Position numbers and translations under genes: made by a program
In this document: positions 1 to 7,979 of the stretch, in pieces
Numbering within the stretch: position 1 is the first letter of the stretch
Layout: each line of letters starts with the position of its first letter
The notes under the pieces: model-generated
What the model was told of the DNA's origin: nothing
The model's input: only the letters and a program-made list of their open reading frames with translations
Database searches by the model: none
Source of the DNA: Actinomarinicola tropica
GTDB lineage: Bacteria; Actinomycetota; Acidimicrobiia; Acidimicrobiales; SKKL01
Assembly (NCBI RefSeq): GCF_009650215.1
Contig: NZ_CP045851.1
Coordinates: 1,651,189 to 1,715,188 of the forward strand
Reading direction: 5' to 3'
DNA length: 64,000 nucleotides

Positions 1-5
1 GTGCG

Positions 6-443
6 ATGGCCGACCGCTCCGAGAGCGACGGCGTCGCCTCCGACTACGTCGGACGCATCGGGCGCACCCTCGACGACGTCGCCCAGCGGCTCGACGACGA
101 CGGGGTCGATGGCGCACTCGACGAGATGCGCAGGTTCGCCCGGCGCCACCCCGGCATGTTCCTCGCCGGGTCCGCGTTCGGTGGGTTCGCCCTGGCGAGG
201 GTCATGCGCCACGCCAACGCGCCGGGCAGCTCGTCGCCGCAGCGCAGCGACGGCGGGTCGATCGGCACCCCGCAGCTGCAGGGAGAGGGCCAGCTCACCG
301 AGTACGGGCGGTCCCAGATGCGTGGACAGGGCCAGGACTCGGGCGGGCGTCGGGAGGACATCGACCTCCGCGACGACTACGAGCGTCGCCCGGCCGATGC
401 ACCCCAGCTGCGGGACGACATGCAGGAGTGGGTGCGGCCATGA
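6..443 (+). CDS. small membrane-associated protein of the holin/DUF3618 cluster
   Basis: A 145-residue protein of unknown function. The N-terminal half is acidic and probably helical. Residues about 50-67 (GMFLAGSAFGGFALARVM) form one short hydrophobic segment, and the tail is polar, glycine- and glutamine-rich. The ATG is 5 bases from the window edge, so a start further upstream cannot be excluded. The gene overlaps the next by ATGA, implying translational coupling. Its hydrophobic segment resembles that of the DUF3618 protein two genes on, so it probably belongs to the same envelope module. I recognise no named domain. Confidence 0.75.
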   Translation: MADRSESDGVASDYVGRIGRTLDDVAQRLDDDGVDGALDEMRRFARRHPGMFLAGSAFGGFALARVMRHANAPGSSSPQRSDGGSIGTPQLQGEGQLTEYGRSQMRGQGQDSGGRREDIDLRDDYERRPADAPQLRDDMQEWVRP

Positions 444-877
444 CCGTCGTCGACGACCGCGCTGCGGCGCCGCCACCTCCGGACGCACCACGCGCCACGG
501 ACGAGCGGTCGCTGCCCTCGCTCGCCGGCGAGCTCGGTGAGGAGGTCCGCCAGCTGGCCCGCCTCGAGTTCGACCTCGCGAAGGCCGAGGTCAGCGAGGC
601 CGCGGGCCACGCGAAGAAGGCCGGCATGGGCTTCGGCGCCGCCGGTGTCCTCGGCTACGTCGGCATCCTGTTCGCCAGCTTCGCGCTGGCGTTCGGCCTC
701 GCCGAGCTCCTGCCCACCTGGCTCGCCTTCCTCATCGTCGCCCTCGTGTGGGCGCTCGGCGCCGCCGTCGCCTACGGCATGGGCCGCCGGAACCTGAACG
801 CCTTCGATCCCGTGCCCCGCCGCACGATCGACACCCTCAAGGAGGACGTCACATGGCTGCGTCACCGGACCAGCTGA
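440..877 (+). CDS. holin-like family membrane protein (Phage_holin_3_6 type)
   Basis: A 145-residue protein with a disordered proline/alanine N-terminus, an amphipathic stretch (about 30-60, ELGEEVRQLARLEFDLAKAE) and two membrane segments at about 64-88 and 92-114. This matches the actinobacterial holin-X superfamily layout. These proteins are chromosomal and usually sit beside DUF3618 genes, as here. Their role is envelope-related but unproven, and I see no phage genes nearby. The ATG at 440 is chosen over an in-frame GTG at 428 because it makes the ATGA overlap with the upstream gene. The 3' end overlaps the next gene by 25 bases. Confidence 0.85.
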   Translation: MTVVDDRAAAPPPPDAPRATDERSLPSLAGELGEEVRQLARLEFDLAKAEVSEAAGHAKKAGMGFGAAGVLGYVGILFASFALAFGLAELLPTWLAFLIVALVWALGAAVAYGMGRRNLNAFDPVPRRTIDTLKEDVTWLRHRTS

Positions 878-1422
878 CCCAGGACATCGCCACCACCCGC
901 CAGCGGATGGGTGGCACCCTCGACCAGGTCCAGCACCGGGTCGACCCGCGGGAGGCCTGGCAGCGCCGCCAGCCCGCCGTGCGGTCGAAGGTGACCGAGC
1001 TGAAGGACACCGTGATGGGCACCGCCGACGACATGTCGGGACGGGTCGGCGACGGCGCCGCCGGGGCGGCCGATCGGCTGGCGCACGGCACCCAGGGCAA
1101 CCCCCTCGCCGCAGGGCTCGTGGCGTTCGGCGCCGGTCTGCTCGCCGGCTCGGTGATCCCGTCGTCGCGGGCCGAGCGCCGCGCGGTGGCCGACCTGCAG
1201 GGACGGGCGCAGGAGCCCGTCACCCAGGCCCTGTCAGAGTCCGGCGAGGAGATCCGCTCCCGCGTCGGCGAGGAGGCCCACCAGGCCGTCGACCACACGA
1301 AGGAGGCGGCCTCCGACGCCACCCAGCAGGTGACCGACACGGCGACCGCCTCGGCCGAGCGCGTCAGGGACGAGGCCTCCCACGCCGCGCAGGACGTGCG
1401 ACGCGACATCGAGGGGAGCTGA
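853..1422 (+). CDS. DUF3618 domain-containing protein
   Basis: A 189-residue protein. The N-terminus (SPDQLTQDIATTRQRMGGTL) is the DUF3618 signature, a short helical domain of actinobacterial envelope proteins. One glycine/alanine-rich hydrophobic stretch (NPLAAGLVAFGAGLLAGSVI) follows in the middle. The C-terminus is long, alanine- and glutamate-rich and probably coiled coil or LEA-like (repeated AxxDATxxVxDxA). The start is the ATG inside the holin-like gene's end, where the domain begins. Function is unknown. Conserved linkage to holin-like and YihY genes suggests membrane stress or architecture. Confidence 0.85.
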   Translation: MAASPDQLTQDIATTRQRMGGTLDQVQHRVDPREAWQRRQPAVRSKVTELKDTVMGTADDMSGRVGDGAAGAADRLAHGTQGNPLAAGLVAFGAGLLAGSVIPSSRAERRAVADLQGRAQEPVTQALSESGEEIRSRVGEEAHQAVDHTKEAASDATQQVTDTATASAERVRDEASHAAQDVRRDIEGS

Positions 1423-1425
1423 CCC

Positions 1426-2439
1426 ATGACCCGCGCGGGCGACACCACGACCGGCTCGATCGACCTGCGGCGCGACACCAGCGTCGCCGATGCGGGCGGT
1501 GACGACCACGGTCGCAACGCCGAGCAGCCGACCGACATACCGGCATCCGGTTGGAAGGCGGTCGCCCGGCGGGTCGGGCAGCAGTTCAAGGAGGACCGCG
1601 TCACCCTCACCGCCGCGGGGGTCGCGTTCTTCGGCTTCCTCGCCGTGATCCCTGGTCTCGTCGCGCTCGTCTCGGTCTACGGGCTCTTCGGTGACCCCGA
1701 CACCGTGCAGGACACGGTGCGCGACGTCGCCGGCACGATGCCCGAAGAGGCGCGGGACATGCTCGTCAACCAGCTCGAGTCGATCACGAGCACATCGGGC
1801 GGTGCGCTCACCCTCGGCCTGATCATCTCGCTCGCCGGTGCGCTGTGGGCGGCGTCGTCGGGCATGGCGTACCTGATGGACGCCCTCGGCGTCGTCTACG
1901 ACGAGGACGAGGAGCGCGGGTTCGTCGCCAAGCGCCTCACGGCCATCGGCCTCACGATCGGGGCCATCGTCTTCGGCATCGTCGCCATCGCCGCCATCAC
2001 CGTGTGGCCGGCGGTGGTGTCGGCGATCGAGCCGCCCTCACCCCTCGGGTGGCTGCTCCGGCTCGCCGTGTGGCCGGTGCTCGCCGTCGCCCTCGCCGCC
2101 GCGCTGGCGCTGCTCTACCGCCTCGGCCCCGATCGCGAGGACGCCGAGTGGCGGTGGGTGACGCCGGGCTCGATGATCGCCGTCGTGGTCTGGATCGCCG
2201 CCTCGATCGGCTTCCAGGTGTACGCCGGGAACTTCGGTTCGTACAACGAGACCTACGGCTCGCTCGGCGCGGTGGTGATCATGATGCTGTGGCTGTGGCT
2301 GTCGGCCATCGCGGTGCTGCTCGGCGCCGAGATCAACGCCGAGATGGAGCTCCAGACCGCCCGGGACACGACGACCGGAGCCGATGAGCCGATGGGCGCC
2401 CGCGGCGCGGAGGTCGCCGACAACGTCGCCCACGACTGA
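1426..2439 (+). CDS. YihY/virulence factor BrkB family membrane protein
   Basis: A 337-residue polytopic membrane protein. A charged N-terminus of about 45 residues precedes the YihY domain, which contains the family hallmarks LTAAGVAFFGFLAVIP near the start and YNETYGSLGAVVIMMLWLW plus LLGAEINAE near the end, with about six membrane segments. The family was once called ribonuclease BN, but that activity belongs to another protein, and the role of YihY is unsettled (transport or envelope). It lies 3 bases after the DUF3618 gene and 42 bases before a second paralog, so all are probably co-transcribed. Confidence 0.92.
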   Translation: MTRAGDTTTGSIDLRRDTSVADAGGDDHGRNAEQPTDIPASGWKAVARRVGQQFKEDRVTLTAAGVAFFGFLAVIPGLVALVSVYGLFGDPDTVQDTVRDVAGTMPEEARDMLVNQLESITSTSGGALTLGLIISLAGALWAASSGMAYLMDALGVVYDEDEERGFVAKRLTAIGLTIGAIVFGIVAIAAITVWPAVVSAIEPPSPLGWLLRLAVWPVLAVALAAALALLYRLGPDREDAEWRWVTPGSMIAVVVWIAASIGFQVYAGNFGSYNETYGSLGAVVIMMLWLWLSAIAVLLGAEINAEMELQTARDTTTGADEPMGARGAEVADNVAHD

Positions 2440-2481
2440 CGCGTCTCGCTCGTCCTCGCCCTCGGACGCCACCATGGGCCC

Positions 2482-3357
2482 ATGGGGCACGACGCGGGTG
2501 GACGGATCGATCGGGCGATCGTCGAGGACCTGATCCACGACGTCCAACGGGACAACCTGCCGCTGACGGCGGCGGGCGTCGCCTACTTCGGGTTCCTCTC
2601 GATCATCCCGACGCTCATCGCCACGGTCTCGATCTGGGGGCTGGTCGGGGACCCGGCGCGGATGCAGCGGCGGATCGACGAGCTCGCCACCGCGCTGCCC
2701 GCTGGCGCCCGCGACCTGCTGTCGAGCCAGCTCGACTCCATCACCGCGACGTCCGAGCGGGCGCTGAGCGTCGGCGCCGCGATCTCCGTCGTGGTCGCGC
2801 TGTGGGTGGCGTCCACCGGCATGAGCCACCTGATCGGCGCCGTCAACAAGATCCACCGCGACACGGACCGGCGGAGCTTCGTCGCTCGGCGATGGCTCGC
2901 CATCCAGCTGACCCTCGGGGCGGTCGCCTTCGCCCTCGTGGCGCTCGCCGCGATCACGATCTGGCCGTCGGTCGTCCGCGCGCTCGGACTGCCCTCGCCC
3001 GCGTCGACGCTCCTGCGGCTCGCGGTGTGGCCGGTGCTCGCGGCCTGCCTCGCGCTCGGGCTGGCGGTGCTCTACCACCTGGCGCCGAACCGCCAGGGCC
3101 GCTGGGAGTGGTGGACGTGGGGCTCGGCGGTGGCGATCGCCGTGTGGACGTTGGCCTCGATCGGCTTCCAGATCTACGCCGCGAACTTCGCGTCGTTCAA
3201 CGAGACCTACGGATCGCTGGCGGCCGTGGTGGTCTTCCAGACGTGGCTGTGGCTGTCGGCCATGGCGGTGCTGCTCGGTGCGGAGGTCGACGAAGCGCGC
3301 GACGCCCAGCGCCAGCGGGAGTTCCTCCTGTCGTCCCCGTCGGACGACGTACCGTAG
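2482..3357 (+). CDS. YihY/BrkB family membrane protein, second paralog
   Basis: A 291-residue paralog of the preceding gene with the same landmarks: LTAAGVAYFGFLSIIP, a central hydrophobic core, FNETYGSLAAVVVFQTWLWLSAMAVLLGAE. It lacks the long acidic N-terminal extension and the C-terminal tail of its neighbour. The tandem arrangement indicates local duplication followed by divergence, mainly at the termini. The ATG at 2482 is used because the nearby ATG at 2474 is out of frame. Function is as uncertain as for the first copy. Confidence 0.9.
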   Translation: MGHDAGGRIDRAIVEDLIHDVQRDNLPLTAAGVAYFGFLSIIPTLIATVSIWGLVGDPARMQRRIDELATALPAGARDLLSSQLDSITATSERALSVGAAISVVVALWVASTGMSHLIGAVNKIHRDTDRRSFVARRWLAIQLTLGAVAFALVALAAITIWPSVVRALGLPSPASTLLRLAVWPVLAACLALGLAVLYHLAPNRQGRWEWWTWGSAVAIAVWTLASIGFQIYAANFASFNETYGSLAAVVVFQTWLWLSAMAVLLGAEVDEARDAQRQREFLLSSPSDDVP

Positions 3358-3383
3358 GCCGGTCCATCGCCTGAGGGGGCCAC

Positions 3384-4016
3384 GTGCCGTTCGACCACGC
3401 CATCACGACCCAGGAGCAGCTGCGGGAACGCTACGGCGACACCCCCGAGATCGTGCTCCGCAAGATCGTCGACCGCATCGACGACGGCGCCCGCGGCTTC
3501 ATCGCCGCGTCGCCCTTCTTCGTCCTCGCCACGTCCTCACCCACCGGCACCGATGCGTCCCCGCGCGGCGGCCCTCCGGGGTTCGTGGCCGTCCTCGACG
3601 AGCACCGCGTCGCGTTCGGCGACCTCTCCGGCAACCGCATCCTCGACTCGTTCTCGAACCTGGTCGCCGAGCCGCAGGTCGGGCTGCTGTTCACCATCCC
3701 CGGGGTGGACGAGACGCTGCGGCTGAACGGCCGGGCGACCCTCACCACCGATCCCGACGTGCTGGCGGCGTGCGCGATCGACGGCCGGACCCCCAAGGTC
3801 GCGGTCGGCATCGACGTCGAGCAGGTGTACATCCACTGCGCGAAGGCCTTCCGTCGCAGCGGCCTGTGGGATCCGTCGAGCTGGCTCGACCCCGCGGACC
3901 ACCCGAACGCCGCCTGCATCCTCCGCGACCACATGGAGCTCGAGGTCGACCCCCAGCTCATCGAGGACGACCTCGAGCGGGGCTACGCCGCGGCGATGTG
4001 GGAACCCGGCGGCTAG
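3384..4016 (+). CDS. pyridoxamine 5'-phosphate oxidase-like FMN flavoprotein (MSMEG_1061 family)
   Basis: A 210-residue split-barrel flavoprotein. The sequence FIAASPFFVLATSSPTGTDASPRGG, followed by AFGDLSGNRILDSFSNL, is the hallmark of the MSMEG_1061-type branch of the PPOX superfamily. These bind FMN (some relatives use F420 or heme). The physiological substrate is not established. The start is GTG with a GAGGGGG purine stretch upstream. The gene converges with the hydrolase gene and the two stop codons interlock (4-base overlap), so no terminator lies between them. Confidence 0.88.
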   Translation: MPFDHAITTQEQLRERYGDTPEIVLRKIVDRIDDGARGFIAASPFFVLATSSPTGTDASPRGGPPGFVAVLDEHRVAFGDLSGNRILDSFSNLVAEPQVGLLFTIPGVDETLRLNGRATLTTDPDVLAACAIDGRTPKVAVGIDVEQVYIHCAKAFRRSGLWDPSSWLDPADHPNAACILRDHMELEVDPQLIEDDLERGYAAAMWEPGG

Positions 4017-4699
4017 CTCGACCTGGCGAAGCGCTCGGGGATCCAGCGACCGAGCAGCTCGTGGATCTCGGCGTCGGCCTCGACCAGGCCGTGGCCCGCC
4101 CCCGGGTAGACGACGAGCTCACCACCGGTGAGCATCTGCACCATCTCGCTCGCGGCATGGGGGAGGATCGGATCGCTGTCGCCGTGGAGGTGCAGGACCG
4201 GGCACCCGAGGAGCTCGCCCGGCTCGCACCCGCCGGCCTGGGTGGAGGCGGTGACGACGCCCTCGGCCATGTCACCCAGCGCCGCGGCGACCTGGATCGC
4301 GACCGCGCCGCCGAACGAGTGGCCGACGGTGACGAAGCGGCGCGCGCCGCGACGGGCCGCCAGCTCGGCGGCGGCCAGCACGTCGAGGACGCACAGGTCG
4401 AGGTCGTTCGGCACCCGGTAGCCGACGCGGATGACGCCGAGGCCCTGGGTCGCGAGCTCGACGCCGAGGCGCTGGTACAAGCCCCGACCCGGACCGAGCA
4501 GCCCGCCCATGGCGCCGCCGGCCATCAGCACCACGTCGCGGCGGTCGGCCTCGCCGTGCCAGAGGAGCGTGAGCAACCCCTCGCGGGTGTACATCTCGAT
4601 GTGGTCGAGGGCGTCGGTGAGCGCGACCTCCGTCGCGGCCATCGTCCCGAGCGCCGCCAGCGGCCCCGGCGCGTCGCCCGTCGGGCCCCCGGCATCCAT
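4013..4699 (-). CDS. alpha/beta hydrolase (dienelactone hydrolase-like)
   Basis: A 228-residue alpha/beta hydrolase. The nucleophile elbow GHSFGG puts the catalytic serine at about residue 128. An acid follows in HGDSDP (Asp174 or 176) and a histidine in GAGHGL (about His203), completing the triad. No signal peptide is seen, so it is probably cytosolic; substrate unknown. The open frame runs further 5', but that would cover the tRNA-Cys on the other strand. The ATG at 4699 is therefore taken as the start. It could also be an esterase acting on a short acyl or CoA-related compound. Confidence 0.85.
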   Translation of the reverse strand: MDAGGPTGDAPGPLAALGTMAATEVALTDALDHIEMYTREGLLTLLWHGEADRRDVVLMAGGAMGGLLGPGRGLYQRLGVELATQGLGVIRVGYRVPNDLDLCVLDVLAAAELAARRGARRFVTVGHSFGGAVAIQVAAALGDMAEGVVTASTQAGGCEPGELLGCPVLHLHGDSDPILPHAASEMVQMLTGGELVVYPGAGHGLVEADAEIHELLGRWIPERFARSS

Positions 4700-4760
4700 G
4701 TCCGCCAGTGTGGCGCACGCGCCTACACTCGGGCACCCGGTGGGCTCGCCCACCGCTCCC

Positions 4761-4835
4761 GCGCCGGTGCCCGAGCGGCCCAAGGGAACGGCCTGCAAAG
4801 CCGTACAGTCGTCGGTTCAAATCCGACCCGGCGCT
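4761..4835 (+). tRNA. tRNA-Cys (anticodon GCA)
   Basis: Complete cloverleaf of 75 nt without an encoded CCA. The acceptor arms are GCGCCGG and CCGGCGC. The anticodon stem ACGGC/GCCGT (4788-4792 and 4800-4804) encloses loop CTGCAAA with anticodon GCA at 4795-4797 and the conserved T33. The T arm is GTCGG-TTCAAAT-CCGAC and the discriminator is T. It is followed at once by a strong terminator hairpin. Confidence 0.95.
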
Positions 4836-4840
4836 CTCGA

Positions 4841-4873
4841 ACGTGGGGCCGACCCCGGTGGTCGGCCCCACGT
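4841..4873 (+). terminator. hairpin terminator after tRNA-Cys
   Basis: A perfect 14-bp stem (ACGTGGGGCCGACC with its complement) closed by a 5-base loop starts 5 bases after the tRNA. There is no T-tract, which is common for actinobacterial terminators. It separates the tRNA from the enoyl-CoA hydratase gene at 4898. Confidence 0.75.
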
Positions 4874-4897
4874 CGCGCCCCGACCTAGGGTTGGCCG

Positions 4898-5689
4898 ATG
4901 GCTGCTCCGATCGGCATCGAGGTGGTGGGTCACGTCGCCGTGATCGAGATGCAGGCCCCGCCGCACAACTTCCTCACCCCGACCCTCGTCGAGGGCGTCG
5001 CCGAGGCGCTCGAGTCGTTCGACGACGACGCCCACGTGCGCGCCGCGGTCCTCTGCGCCCAGGGCCGCTCGTTCTGCGCGGGCGCCAACTTCGGTGGCGA
5101 CGACGGCCCCCTCGGACCTGGCAGCGGCGCGGAGCCGGTCGGCGGGTCGGTCACCGAGCGGATGTACGCCGCGGCGGCTCGGCTGTGCGAGGTGGCGACG
5201 CCGTTCGTCGCCGCCGTCCACGGGCCGGCCATCGGCGGCGGGCTCGGCCTGGCCATGACGGCCAACCTCCGGGTCACCTGCCCCGAGGCCCGCTTCTCCG
5301 CGAACTTCGCGGCACTCGGCTTGCACCAGGGCTTCGGGCTCTCCGTCCTCCTCCCCGAGGTGCTCGGCACGACGCGCGCCGCCGAGGTCCTCCTGACCGC
5401 CACCCGGTACGACGGCGAGTCCGCGACGGCGCTCGGGATGGCCGATCGTTGCGTGCCCCTCGACGACGTGCGGGCCACGGCCGTCGACCTGGCGGCGCAG
5501 ATCGCCGTCAACGCCCCGTTGGCGCTCCGGTCGATCAACCGCACGCTCCGGGCCGGCCTCGCCGATCGGGTGCGCGCCGCCACGGCGCACGAGGCCGAGC
5601 AGCAGCGGATCCTGTCGAGCACCGCCGACGCCGCGGAAGGGATCCGGGCGGTCACCGAGCGCCGACCGGGGAACTTCACCGGGAGCTGA
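4898..5689 (+). CDS. enoyl-CoA hydratase/isomerase family protein
   Basis: A 263-residue crotonase-fold protein, the usual family length. Oxyanion-hole and CoA-binding landmarks are present: SFCAGANFGG at about residues 58-67 and the GPAIGGGLGLAMTANLRV helix at about 109-126. The family hydrates, isomerises or otherwise processes acyl-CoA thioesters through an enolate. The residues that would separate hydratase from isomerase are not decisive here, so the exact reaction is open. Only one base separates it from the next gene, a membrane protein with no obvious metabolic link. Confidence 0.9.
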   Translation: MAAPIGIEVVGHVAVIEMQAPPHNFLTPTLVEGVAEALESFDDDAHVRAAVLCAQGRSFCAGANFGGDDGPLGPGSGAEPVGGSVTERMYAAAARLCEVATPFVAAVHGPAIGGGLGLAMTANLRVTCPEARFSANFAALGLHQGFGLSVLLPEVLGTTRAAEVLLTATRYDGESATALGMADRCVPLDDVRATAVDLAAQIAVNAPLALRSINRTLRAGLADRVRAATAHEAEQQRILSSTADAAEGIRAVTERRPGNFTGS

Positions 5690-5690
5690 C

Positions 5691-6479
5691 GTGAGCGACG
5701 TCGACCCCGGCGGGTGGGTCCAGGGCCCGGACGGCCGCTGGTACCCGCCCGACGCCGTCCCGCCGGGGCTCGTCCGCCGGGGCCCGGGAGGGGCCTTCGT
5801 GCTCGACGTGCCCATCGACGAGCTGGGGGAGGCGCCGGGCGACGCTCCGCCCGACGTGCCGGGTGTGACCCGACGCCGGCGCGCCGCGGATCGGGCGACC
5901 ACGGATGTCGACGCACCCGCCCCGCCGCCCGGGCCGGGGCACCCGTCGCGCCGTCGGCGCCCGCCGATGCTGGAGCGGGTCGGCGGCCCCATCCGCCCGA
6001 CGCCGACGATCTACTTCGGGCGTCCGCCGGGCACCGAGAACCGTCGCGCCGGCATCGCGGCGCTCACCGGCGCGCTGAGCCTGGTCCTCGCGGCGTGGGT
6101 GCCGTGGGCCGTGCGCACCCCGGACCACCTGGCGCACCGTCACGTCGGCTGGCGGGACGCCAACGGCGCCCTGGGACCCGGCTGGACCGCGCTGGTGCTC
6201 GGCCTCGTGGCCCTGGGCCTCGCCGCCGCGGCGCTGCGGGGCCGCCACGAGACCTGGTTGCGGTGGGCGGACGCCGCGACCGGGGGCGCGGCGCTGCTGG
6301 TCCTGGCCGTGGAGGGGACGCGGATCGTACGGGCCGGGGGCACCGCGGAGGACGTCTCCGAGGGCCTGGCGACGGTGTCGCCGTCGTGGGGCCTGCTGCT
6401 CCTCGCGGTCGGCGGAGCCGCCCTGCTCGTCGCCGCGGCGACGCACCGCACCGACCCACCGGCGTGGCGCCGGCCGTGA
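5691..6479 (+). CDS. DUF2510-like N-terminus membrane protein
   Basis: A 262-residue protein starting with GWVQGPDGRWYPPD, a short Trp/Tyr motif like the DUF2510 module at the N-terminus of many actinobacterial membrane proteins. A long proline/arginine-rich disordered linker (about 20-120) follows, then about four hydrophobic segments (for example IAALTGALSLVLAAWVPWAV and LLLLAVGGAALLVAAAT). No enzyme motif is visible. The GTG start lies one base after the enoyl-CoA hydratase stop, so the two are probably co-transcribed. Function unknown. Confidence 0.75.
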   Translation: MSDVDPGGWVQGPDGRWYPPDAVPPGLVRRGPGGAFVLDVPIDELGEAPGDAPPDVPGVTRRRRAADRATTDVDAPAPPPGPGHPSRRRRPPMLERVGGPIRPTPTIYFGRPPGTENRRAGIAALTGALSLVLAAWVPWAVRTPDHLAHRHVGWRDANGALGPGWTALVLGLVALGLAAAALRGRHETWLRWADAATGGAALLVLAVEGTRIVRAGGTAEDVSEGLATVSPSWGLLLLAVGGAALLVAAATHRTDPPAWRRP

Positions 6480-6539
6480 CGGCGGCGTCGGGAACGCCTG
6501 CTACGCTGCTGCATCCACGGCCCGCCACGGCGGGGTCCG

Positions 6540-6613
6540 GGGCGCATAGCTCAGTTGGTTAGAGCGCTACCTCGACACGGTAGAGGTCACAGGTTCGAAT
6601 CCTGTTGCGCCCA
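6540..6613 (+). tRNA. tRNA-Val (anticodon GAC), with C at position 33
   Basis: A 74-nt cloverleaf. Acceptor arms GGGCGCA/TGCGCCC, D arm GCTC/GAGC, anticodon stem CTACC/GGTAG, T arm ACAGG-TTCGAAT-CCTGT, discriminator A, no encoded CCA. The seven-base anticodon loop reads TCGACAC, giving anticodon GAC (valine). The base before the anticodon is C rather than the nearly universal U33. No other register of the loop restores both a paired stem and U33. It may be a genuine variant, a decayed gene or a base error. Confidence 0.85.
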
Positions 6614-6636
6614 CTCTCCACCACGCACCCGGAGCG

Positions 6637-7344
6637 ATGAGCGACACACCGACGGCCACCGAGCACCCGGCACCGTCGGCCTCCTCCGCCCGGTGGATGC
6701 AGGGGGCCTGGTGGGCCACCGCGCTCTTGGGCGTCGCCACCGCCCTCACCGCGCTGTCGGCGCGCGACGCGGCCGCCGCGTGGGTCGCCAGCGGCTCCCG
6801 GCCCGACGCGGTCGACTGGGAGGAGCTGGAGGTCGGCGCATCCGGCGCGATGAGCCTCCTGGCCCTCGCCACGTTCGCGGCGCTCGTGGCCACGATCGCC
6901 TGGATGTGGCACACCCACCGCCACCTGGCGTCGGTGCGGAGCCACCCGAGCCGGTGGGGGACCGGGTGGACGGTGATCGGCTGGTTCATCCCGGTCGTGA
7001 ACTTCGTGATCCCGAAGGTGCTCCTCCAGGAGTCCGAGCGGGTCGCGCTCGACGCCGCCGGCGGGCCACGCCGGACGCTCTCCTGGGTCGGCCACGTGTT
7101 CTGGGTCGGCTGGGTCGTCGGCTCGATCGGCATCGGCGTCGCCACCGTCGTGTGGGACGGCACCGTCGACCTGGCCGCGCTCGAGTCGATCGACCGGTCC
7201 GCGGTCCTCGACGCCTACACCTGGCGCATCGTCGGCGGGTTCGGCCTCGGCGTCGCCGGGGCCGCCGGTGCGCTCCACCTGCGCCGACTCCACCGGCTGG
7301 TGGTCGCGGCGGGCGGCGCAGCGCCGGACGACGAGGCGGCGTAG
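6637..7344 (+). CDS. DUF4328 domain-containing membrane protein
   Basis: A 235-residue protein with about four to five membrane segments. The segment SRWGTGWTVIGWFIPVVNFV followed by PK is the DUF4328 signature, found in actinobacterial membrane proteins of unknown role, often combined with DUF2510. The N-terminus (about 25 residues) is polar and cytosolic. It begins 23 bases after the tRNA-Val. Its 3' end overlaps the convergent gene at 7215-7964 by 130 bases; the DUF4328 reading is the better supported of the two there. Confidence 0.85.
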   Translation: MSDTPTATEHPAPSASSARWMQGAWWATALLGVATALTALSARDAAAAWVASGSRPDAVDWEELEVGASGAMSLLALATFAALVATIAWMWHTHRHLASVRSHPSRWGTGWTVIGWFIPVVNFVIPKVLLQESERVALDAAGGPRRTLSWVGHVFWVGWVVGSIGIGVATVVWDGTVDLAALESIDRSAVLDAYTWRIVGGFGLGVAGAAGALHLRRLHRLVVAAGGAAPDDEAA

Positions 7345-7964
7345 GCCCAGCGCTCGTGCCACACCTCGCGGTAGACGCCGCGTAGGAAGTAGTCCCGCAC
7401 CGAGCGGATGGGTGGGCCGTCTCGGCGCCCGAGCAGCCAGAACGGCAGCACGGTGGCCAGGGCGTAGTCGAGCCCGACGAGGGGGAGGTAGAGCGGCCCG
7501 AGCAGGCGGGCCTGGAGCACGTGGACGTCCTCGTGGGCATCGACGCGGTCGTTGCTCCCCGCCTTCACCACCCCGACCGTCGTCGCGAAGCCTGCGATCG
7601 CCTGGCGCTCGAGCCAGATCGAGCCGGAGCCCCGGCTGCGCCCCGGCAGGCCACGGTTGCCACGGGCCAGTTGGTGCAGCAGGAACGCGGCGCCGGCGAT
7701 CGTGTTCGGCGCGCTCCACGTGCTGTCGACGAGCCAGCGGCGACGTCCGACCGGATCGTCGGCGTAGGGGGCGTGGCGGGCGACGACGACGGCGTAGGGG
7801 AGCGCGACGGCCGCCACGAGGAGACCGCCGATCGCGCCGGCGCCCCGGCGGCCCGATGCCGCCCGGCCCGACGCCGCCCCGAGGGCGACGAGGAGCCCAC
7901 CCTGCCCCACCGCAGCGGCGCGTGGGGTCAGGTGGAGACGGGAGGCGACGACGCGACGCAGCAC
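7215..7964 (-). CDS. membrane protein with an HExxH motif, function unknown
   Basis: A 249-residue protein with hydrophobic stretches at about 42-62, 88-98 and 156-179. Residues 144-148 read HEDVH, followed by VLQ, resembling the HExxHxxQ zinc site of zincin peptidases and DUF4157-like proteins. The metal-site assignment is inference from this short motif. The last 40 or so residues are low-complexity and antisense to the DUF4328 gene, so the true C-terminus is doubtful. The start is a GTG. It is followed after 15 bases by nothing in the same direction; the PilZ gene lies upstream of it. Confidence 0.6.
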   Translation of the reverse strand: MLRRVVASRLHLTPRAAAVGQGGLLVALGAASGRAASGRRGAGAIGGLLVAAVALPYAVVVARHAPYADDPVGRRRWLVDSTWSAPNTIAGAAFLLHQLARGNRGLPGRSRGSGSIWLERQAIAGFATTVGVVKAGSNDRVDAHEDVHVLQARLLGPLYLPLVGLDYALATVLPFWLLGRRDGPPIRSVRDYFLRGVYREVWHERWAYAASSSGAAPPAATTSRWSRRRWSAPAAPATPRPNPPTMRQV

Positions 7965-7979
7965 CCGGCCATCATGGCC

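Noticed and set aside
440-877. Prophage origin for the holin-like gene
   Set aside because: No lysin, capsid, tail or integrase genes nearby; the family is common in actinobacterial chromosomes beside DUF3618 genes.
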